In this document: positions 50,178-55,154 of the stretch, one piece after another
Position numbering within the stretch: position 1 is the first letter of the stretch
Layout: every line of letters begins with the position of its first letter
Notes under the pieces: generated by a model
The model's database searches: none
What the model was told of the DNA's origin: nothing
What the model saw: only the letters and a program-made list of their open reading frames with translations
Position numbers and translations under genes: made by a program
Assembly: GCA_900539915.1 (NCBI GenBank)
Contig: UQDU01000010.1
Location: 1-55,154, forward strand
Source of the DNA: an uncultured Bacteroidales bacterium
GTDB lineage: Bacteria > Bacteroidota > Bacteroidia > Bacteroidales > Muribaculaceae
Length of the DNA: 55,154 nt
Direction: 5' to 3'

Positions 50178-51521
50178 TTAATATCCCGTGTAGGTGTGGG
50201 GTGAAAGGCGGTGAAGCTCAGCCTTGACCTCTTCGCTGACATTGAGAGTGTCAATGAAAGCTGATATGCTTTCGGCTGTCACTGCCGCATTTGTGCGAGT
50301 CAGCTGCTTGAGGGTTTCATAGGGATGGGGATAGCCCTCGCGGCGCAGTATGGTCTGTATGCCCTCGGCTACGACGTTCCACATGCGGTCAAGGTCACGG
50401 TTGATGGCATCAGCATTGAGCAGCAGTTTGCCCATGCCTTTGAGTGTGCTTGAGAATGCTATGAGAGCGTGGGCCATCGGCACACCTACATTGCGGAGCA
50501 CAGTGGAGTCAGTCAGGTCACGCTGCAGACGTGACACCGGCAGTTTTGTTGACAGATGCAGCAGTATCGCATTGGCTATGCCGAGGTTGCCTTCGGAATT
50601 CTCAAAGTCGATGGGGTTGACCTTGTGGGGCATGGCCGACGAACCGACTTCTCCCTCCTTGATTTTCTGCTTGAAGTACTCCATGGAGATGTACTGCCAC
50701 ATGTCGCGGTCAAAGTCGATCAGGATGGTGTTTATACGTCCCATGGCCTCAAAGAGCGAAGCGAGATTGTCGTAGTTTGATATCTGGGTGGTGTATTCCT
50801 CGCGTACTATGCCGAGATGTTCAGCCAGGAATTTCTTGCCGAAGTCACGCCAGTTGATGTTAGGGTAAGCGGCGAGGTGGGCATTGAAATTACCTGTGGC
50901 ACCGCCGAATTTACCGCTTACAGGTATATTGTCAAGCTGTGACAGCTGCTGGCGCAGACGATATGCAAACACCATTATTTCCTTGCCCAGACGTGTCGGT
51001 GATGCGGGCTGGCCGTGGGTTTTGGCAGCCATGGGGAGGTCTTTCCATTCTTCGGCGCGGCGTTCCAGCTCCTCTATAAGTTCCACGAGCAGCGGACGGT
51101 AAACGTCGCTGATTGCTTCCTTGATGGATACGGGGACGGATGTGTTGTTGATGTCCTGGCTTGTCAGGCCGAAGTGTATGAATTCCTTGTAGCTCTCAAG
51201 CCCCATGGCATCAAACTGCTCCTTGATGAAGTACTCTACAGCTTTGACATCATGGTTGGTGACTCCTTCGATTTCCTTTATGCGCTGCGCGTCGGCAAGC
51301 GAGAAGTCGCGGTAGATGGCTCTCAAGGCATCACGTTTCTCGGCTGGTATGCCTGATAACTGGGGCAAAGGAATTTCGCAGAGTGCGATGAAATATTCTA
51401 TTTCCACTCTTACGCGGTAACGTATGAGAGCAAATTCCGAAAAATATTCATCAAGTTTCTGACATTTGGAGCGATAGCGTCCGTCGACAGGAGAGATGGC
51501 TGTAAGAGTACTTAGTTCCAT
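50178..51521 (-). CDS. purB: Adenylosuccinate lyase
   Basis: Catalyses two fumarate-releasing steps in purine synthesis (SAICAR to AICAR, and adenylosuccinate to AMP). The 447-residue protein carries the fumarase/aspartase signature GSSAMPHKVNPIDFEN, the N-terminal ISPVDGRYRSKCQKL and the TSQDINNTSVP block with the usual catalytic histidine nearby (KTHGQPASPT). It is the E. coli-type long form. Confidence 0.97.
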   Translation of the reverse strand: MELSTLTAISPVDGRYRSKCQKLDEYFSEFALIRYRVRVEIEYFIALCEIPLPQLSGIPAEKRDALRAIYRDFSLADAQRIKEIEGVTNHDVKAVEYFIKEQFDAMGLESYKEFIHFGLTSQDINNTSVPVSIKEAISDVYRPLLVELIEELERRAEEWKDLPMAAKTHGQPASPTRLGKEIMVFAYRLRQQLSQLDNIPVSGKFGGATGNFNAHLAAYPNINWRDFGKKFLAEHLGIVREEYTTQISNYDNLASLFEAMGRINTILIDFDRDMWQYISMEYFKQKIKEGEVGSSAMPHKVNPIDFENSEGNLGIANAILLHLSTKLPVSRLQRDLTDSTVLRNVGVPMAHALIAFSSTLKGMGKLLLNADAINRDLDRMWNVVAEGIQTILRREGYPHPYETLKQLTRTNAAVTAESISAFIDTLNVSEEVKAELHRLSPHTYTGY

Positions 51522-51597
51522 AGAGTTGTATTGACTGAAAATAGTGCCGCAAATTTACGGAAAAATACCCTATTATGAAAGTGTGCGAGGCCTTGAA

Positions 51598-52848
51598 TTA
51601 CTGTTCCAGGTCAGGGGCAAGTCGGCGAGTGGCTTCGGCGAAAATAAGCACGAATATTGACAGCACGATATATGTGATAGCGGTGGAGTGCAACACATCT
51701 CCCAGGCCTACCATAGGGGCAGCTACGGCTCCAACGATATATCCCGATATGCCCAATATGGCAGAGGCTTCTCCGGCTTTGTGGCGTCCCTCGTTCATGG
51801 CCAGCGAATTTGATGTCGTGAATATCAGTCCGAGGCCAAACAGTATGACTGCCATGCATGCTTCAAAAACCCATAGATTGTGAATGGTATAGAGCGCGAC
51901 TGCCTGGCATACCACTCCTCCGGCCATGACCCATGCACCGATGACTGCGGCCTTCTTCAGCGGCTTGAATCTGAGGGCTATCAATGACCCTGCCATGACA
52001 AACAGGGCATTGCAGCCGATTACCACACCGTAGATGGTCTGCGAAAGCCCGTAATGGGTCTGCAATATAAATGGAGATGATGAGATATAGGAAAAGAGGA
52101 GTCCCAAGGCGAGTCCCTTGAAGCATACATGTATCATAAAGGGCCGGTTTCGCAACAATACCATATAACCCGACATGGATTTCCACCATGCTCCGGAGCT
52201 GCGTCGGCTTGTCGGCAATGATTCTTTGACAAATGGTGCCACTGCCAATATAATCATGGCGAATATGGCAAGCACGACAAAAATGCCTTTCCAGCCGAAC
52301 GTATCGGCTGTCACACCGCCTATTACCGGAGCGGATGCAGGTGCAAAACCGTTGATGGCTCCTATCAGCGCCATGAGTTTGGCGAGCGGACGCCCGGAAT
52401 ATATGTCGGCCGGGATTGTGCGTGCCAGAAAATATCCTCCTGAGGCTCCGATACCCTGAAACAGACGGCAACTGTTGAAAACGTGTATGCTGGGCGAAAA
52501 TATACTTGCCACGGCAGCTACGATAAACAGGCTCACAGATCCTATCAGCACCGGTTTACGACCGTAGCGGTCACTCATGGGACCGAGGAGCAGCTGCCCG
52601 ACGGCAAGACCTATCATGCCCATAGTCAATCCCATCTGTGCGACAGGCACCTGACATCCGAAAAATTTGCACATTGCCGGGAGTGCCGGAGTGTACATGT
52701 CATTGACAAATGACCCTAAAGCACTCATAAGCACCAGAAACACTACCACAAACCAGTAGTATTTGGGGGTGGATGCGAGTTTTGACGTCATCGGTGAAAC
52801 CTCGGCAGCAGACGTATCGGATGCCGTGGTGTTTTTGTTATCATCCAT
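51598..52848 (-). CDS. Bcr/CflA-type MFS multidrug efflux transporter
   Basis: A 416-residue 12-helix drug:H+ antiporter. Motif A reads GPMSDRYGRKPVLIGSV, and the first helix pair includes NDMYTPALPAM, both diagnostic of the Bcr/CflA group. The first 28 residues are polar and cytoplasmic. Related pumps export bicyclomycin, sulfonamides or chloramphenicol; the substrate here is unknown. It lies between purB and the ATP-grasp-like gene on the same strand. Confidence 0.88.
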   Translation of the reverse strand: MDDNKNTTASDTSAAEVSPMTSKLASTPKYYWFVVVFLVLMSALGSFVNDMYTPALPAMCKFFGCQVPVAQMGLTMGMIGLAVGQLLLGPMSDRYGRKPVLIGSVSLFIVAAVASIFSPSIHVFNSCRLFQGIGASGGYFLARTIPADIYSGRPLAKLMALIGAINGFAPASAPVIGGVTADTFGWKGIFVVLAIFAMIILAVAPFVKESLPTSRRSSGAWWKSMSGYMVLLRNRPFMIHVCFKGLALGLLFSYISSSPFILQTHYGLSQTIYGVVIGCNALFVMAGSLIALRFKPLKKAAVIGAWVMAGGVVCQAVALYTIHNLWVFEACMAVILFGLGLIFTTSNSLAMNEGRHKAGEASAILGISGYIVGAVAAPMVGLGDVLHSTAITYIVLSIFVLIFAEATRRLAPDLEQ

Positions 52849-52930
52849 AAGCGATGAATATCTATTAGATATTGATTATATGGAAAATAACACGCTACTT
52901 AAGCCAAATGTTGCTTGCAGAGGAATCGGG

Positions 52931-54067
52931 CTATTGCATGGCTGGCTGGAGTATGACCGAGAATCCGGAGGAAGTTCCTGCCAGACGGATGCTTCCATCG
53001 CTGAGGGTCGTATCCGGGGGAACTGTGCGTAAAAGATACGGCATGTCAGGGATAACCTTGTTGGAGGCTAACATTGTCGCGACGACCCCCATCGTCATCC
53101 GCAGGTTAATCTCTATACATGGAGCCAGATGCATGGCTTCATTATTGCTTATGTCACCATAAGCCAGCATATCCACTCCTATCCATCCTCTATATCGCGG
53201 CAGGACATTGGCGAGAATATCAGCAAGCATATGGCTGATATGGCTGAAATCTGCCGGATTGTCACCATATCTTATATCGGCGTCATGTAAAAATGACAGG
53301 ACATCGGTTTGGGGCATCACCATGCTCCCCATATACCTTCCATCAGTGGTAGTTTGGAACACTGACCATGCGTGATGTCTTATTCCGTTAGTGTCAGCAT
53401 AAAACAGGGCCGACATATCCATCACTTTGGGCAGCGCATCCTCGACAATCACGCTGCCCTGTCGGCGTATGATGCCTCCGGCCAGGCGCAACAGTTCTGC
53501 ATCGGTCAATGTGCTGGTGGGGAAAACGCCTCGTCCGCTGCTTGACCATGGACGTTTCAGCATGCAGTTGTCACCTCCTCGGGCGGTCACATCCTCCGCG
53601 CTTGCATATATGCGCTGATGATTAGGGGCGTCTATGCCGGTGTGTTTTGTGAGAGCATCGTTGACTGTGATGGCGAGCCGCCTGTGGCTTGACAGACGTA
53701 TATCGGCTATGGTGTGGTCTGAGGGCTGATATATCAGCGGTAGCCCGGCTTCTTCAAACTGGCGTTTTGTATCCGGGCTCCATCCCCATGGAGCCGGTGA
53801 AGCCGCAAGCCCCGGTTGGTAGCGTCTGACGTTGACATTGGCTTTTTGTGCAGCTTCTTCTATCTCGCTGTCGCTGTGGTGTGGAGCTATGATATAATCG
53901 CCATCTTTGGCCCACCATATCGGCAGTAGTTCGCAATCATGCTGATATTGGAGCGCGTGGCGTGACGGAGTGTACCACCGGTTGTTGCTTCCCAGAGCTT
54001 CATCGTTGGCCGGGTTGAAGAGGTGTACCGAGGGCAGAGCGTCAGAAGGGTTTGCGATACTTGTCAT
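52931..54067 (-). CDS. ATP-grasp-like protein of unknown function
   Basis: 378 residues from ATG 54067; an in-frame ATG at 54082 would extend the overlap with rsgA. The N-terminal region (LFNPANDEALGSNNRWYTPS) is distinctive. The middle and C-terminal parts look like an ATP-grasp fold: the ATP-binding CMLKRPWSSSGRGVF, YRGWIGVDML and the metal-binding CIEINLRMTMG. It probably joins a carboxylate to an amine, but the substrate is unknown. It overlaps the end of rsgA by 26 nt, so the two are coupled. Confidence 0.65.
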   Translation of the reverse strand: MTSIANPSDALPSVHLFNPANDEALGSNNRWYTPSRHALQYQHDCELLPIWWAKDGDYIIAPHHSDSEIEEAAQKANVNVRRYQPGLAASPAPWGWSPDTKRQFEEAGLPLIYQPSDHTIADIRLSSHRRLAITVNDALTKHTGIDAPNHQRIYASAEDVTARGGDNCMLKRPWSSSGRGVFPTSTLTDAELLRLAGGIIRRQGSVIVEDALPKVMDMSALFYADTNGIRHHAWSVFQTTTDGRYMGSMVMPQTDVLSFLHDADIRYGDNPADFSHISHMLADILANVLPRYRGWIGVDMLAYGDISNNEAMHLAPCIEINLRMTMGVVATMLASNKVIPDMPYLLRTVPPDTTLSDGSIRLAGTSSGFSVILQPAMQ

Positions 54068-54992
54068 CTGCCGAATCTTCAAGGATGCTCAGATACGAGT
54101 TGTAACGTGACTGTGCTATGAGATTTTCGTCAAGCATACGCCTTACGTTGCATCCCGGTTCATGTGTATGGGTGCAGTTGCCGTACTTGCAGTCGGCCGA
54201 GGCCTTGAATATCTCAGGGAAATAATGGGATACCTCGGTCTTGTCGAAATCTATAGTGCCGAAACCTTTCACTCCGGGCGTGTCGATGATGAAACCTCCA
54301 CCCATGTCGGCTGGCAGAGCGAACATCTCGCTGAAGGTGGTCGTGTGCATGCCGGTGTTGTGCACGGTGGATATTTCGGCGGTCTTCTGCTGCACCGACG
54401 GCAGTATGTCATTTATTATTGTGGATTTGCCCACGCCCGAGTTGCCTGACAGCAGGGTCACCTTTCCACCTAACATCACCCGAAGATGGTCCAGTCCCTC
54501 TCCGGTTTTGGCCGAGACGGCCACAACCCGGTATCCGATTGAGCCATAAAGATAGCTGACTGCATCGAGCAGTTCGCGGTCCTCGTCACTTTCGAGTAGG
54601 TCTGTCTTGTTTATTACAAGTATGGCTTTGACTCCATATGCTTCGGCGGTGGCAAGTATGCGGTCAATGAATGTCAGTGAAGTCGTCGGGTGGGCGAGAG
54701 TGACAATCAGAGACATCTGGTCAATATTTGCCGCGAGGATATGTGCTTCTTTTGACAGATTGCTTGCACGCCTGATTATGTAATTGGCGCGAGGTTCTAT
54801 CGCGGTGATATATCCGGGTTGTCCGTCACGTTGGGATGTGACAAAATCCACTTTGTCACCTACAGCCACCGGGTTGGTGGTACGGATGCCTTTAAGACGG
54901 AAATTGCCTTTGACGTTGCAGTAGTATATGTCTCCGTTGTCTGTCGCAACCTCGTAGCGGTTGCCGGTATTTTTGATTACGAGCCCTTTCAT
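54042..54992 (-). CDS. rsgA: Ribosome small-subunit-dependent GTPase A
   Basis: Late 30S assembly factor that releases RbfA on GTP hydrolysis. The 316-residue protein has an OB fold (about 1-70), then the circularly permuted GTPase with G4 (VINKTDLLE) ahead of G1 (GNSGVGKSTIIN) and G3 (DTPGVKGFG). A C-terminal zinc region follows (CKYGNCTHTHEPGCNV). Its upstream region runs into the contig end, so its promoter cannot be fully judged. Confidence 0.96.
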   Translation of the reverse strand: MKGLVIKNTGNRYEVATDNGDIYYCNVKGNFRLKGIRTTNPVAVGDKVDFVTSQRDGQPGYITAIEPRANYIIRRASNLSKEAHILAANIDQMSLIVTLAHPTTSLTFIDRILATAEAYGVKAILVINKTDLLESDEDRELLDAVSYLYGSIGYRVVAVSAKTGEGLDHLRVMLGGKVTLLSGNSGVGKSTIINDILPSVQQKTAEISTVHNTGMHTTTFSEMFALPADMGGGFIIDTPGVKGFGTIDFDKTEVSHYFPEIFKASADCKYGNCTHTHEPGCNVRRMLDENLIAQSRYNSYLSILEDSADDKYRKPF

Positions 54993-55115
54993 CTATGATG
55001 ATTGAGTGAAGATTTTTTCTATGGTAGTAAAGTTAACTAAATAACCTGATGTCATGTGTATATATCAACACATTTTTCGTGAATATGGTGTTTTTTTCAT
55101 GTATAAGTATAGATG

Positions 55116-55154
55116 CTGTCTCTTATACACATCTGACGCTGCCGACGATAAGGC
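55116..55154. other. Illumina Nextera adapter sequence at the contig end
   Basis: 55116-55134 is CTGTCTCTTATACACATCT, the Tn5 mosaic-end sequence, followed by GACGCTGCCGACGA (55135-55148), the remainder of the Nextera read-through adapter. The last six bases are probably the start of an index. This is not genomic DNA. Confidence 0.95.

Overview
The window looks like a contig of a gut Bacteroidales, most likely Muribaculaceae-like. The evidence is the gene families (a DUF5106 thiol-disulfide lipoprotein, an HU/SPOR protein, MalQ with tandem CBM20 domains, a DcaP-like porin, an ISAon1-type IS), Bacteroidetes-type promoters (TTTG, then 19-21 nt, then TAnnTTTG), and the general lack of Shine-Dalgarno sites. 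The family-level assignment is inference. The right end (55116-55154) is Illumina Nextera adapter sequence, so this is an assembled contig end and not a biological boundary.

Layout. 73-10494 (minus): a five-gene operon (DUF5106 lipoprotein, mnmA, bifunctional nuclease, nucleoside transporter, rsmE), then malQ, then the B12-dependent ribonucleotide reductase nrdJ. 11010-13276 (plus): a small acidic protein overlapping agmatine deiminase, then GDP-fucose synthase. 13277-15516: a repeat-rich gap, an HTH regulator on minus and 0.9 kb of AT-rich DNA. 15517-24499 (plus): rsmI, a coiled-coil lipoprotein, a U32 protein, galE, a histidine phosphatase and serC-serA. 25132-27819 (plus): the anaerobic reductase nrdD-nrdG. 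27896-32430 (minus): maf, kdsC, a DUF2520 protein, a nitroreductase and an HU/SPOR protein. 32673-41364 (plus): a secreted carbohydrate-binding-like protein, then two tandem PSD/PsiD-like pyruvoyl decarboxylases, a GadC-like antiporter, an MFS carrier and an outer-membrane porin. 41395-44640 (minus): a CNNM/CorC protein and a MalS-like amylase with altered catalytic motifs. 44945-48302: a small accessory island (coiled-coil orphan, ISL3/ISAon1 element, tRNA-Lys, decayed DUF262 gene). 48401-54992 (minus): housekeeping genes (pyrE, purB, rsgA) with an MFS efflux pump and an ATP-grasp-like protein.

Two things stand out. First, 34540-41364 reads as a self-contained decarboxylase, antiporter and porin system. 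It uses two self-processing pyruvoyl enzymes of the PsiD (tryptophan decarboxylase) lineage in place of the usual PLP enzymes. The substrate is unknown. The two paralogues are nearly identical in DNA only around the self-cleavage serine, which suggests gene conversion. Second, a family of structured intergenic repeats occurs at four loci (13.3-13.8, 24.5-24.8, 28.7-29.3 and 33.6-34.3 kb). It is built from three modules and carries eight perfect copies of the 18-bp palindrome GACATGCCATGGCATGTC. No transposase for it is visible here.

The rest is mostly ordinary metabolism: serine synthesis, deoxynucleotide synthesis by two oxygen-independent reductases, glycogen/maltodextrin handling, LPS and fucose precursors, and RNA modification.
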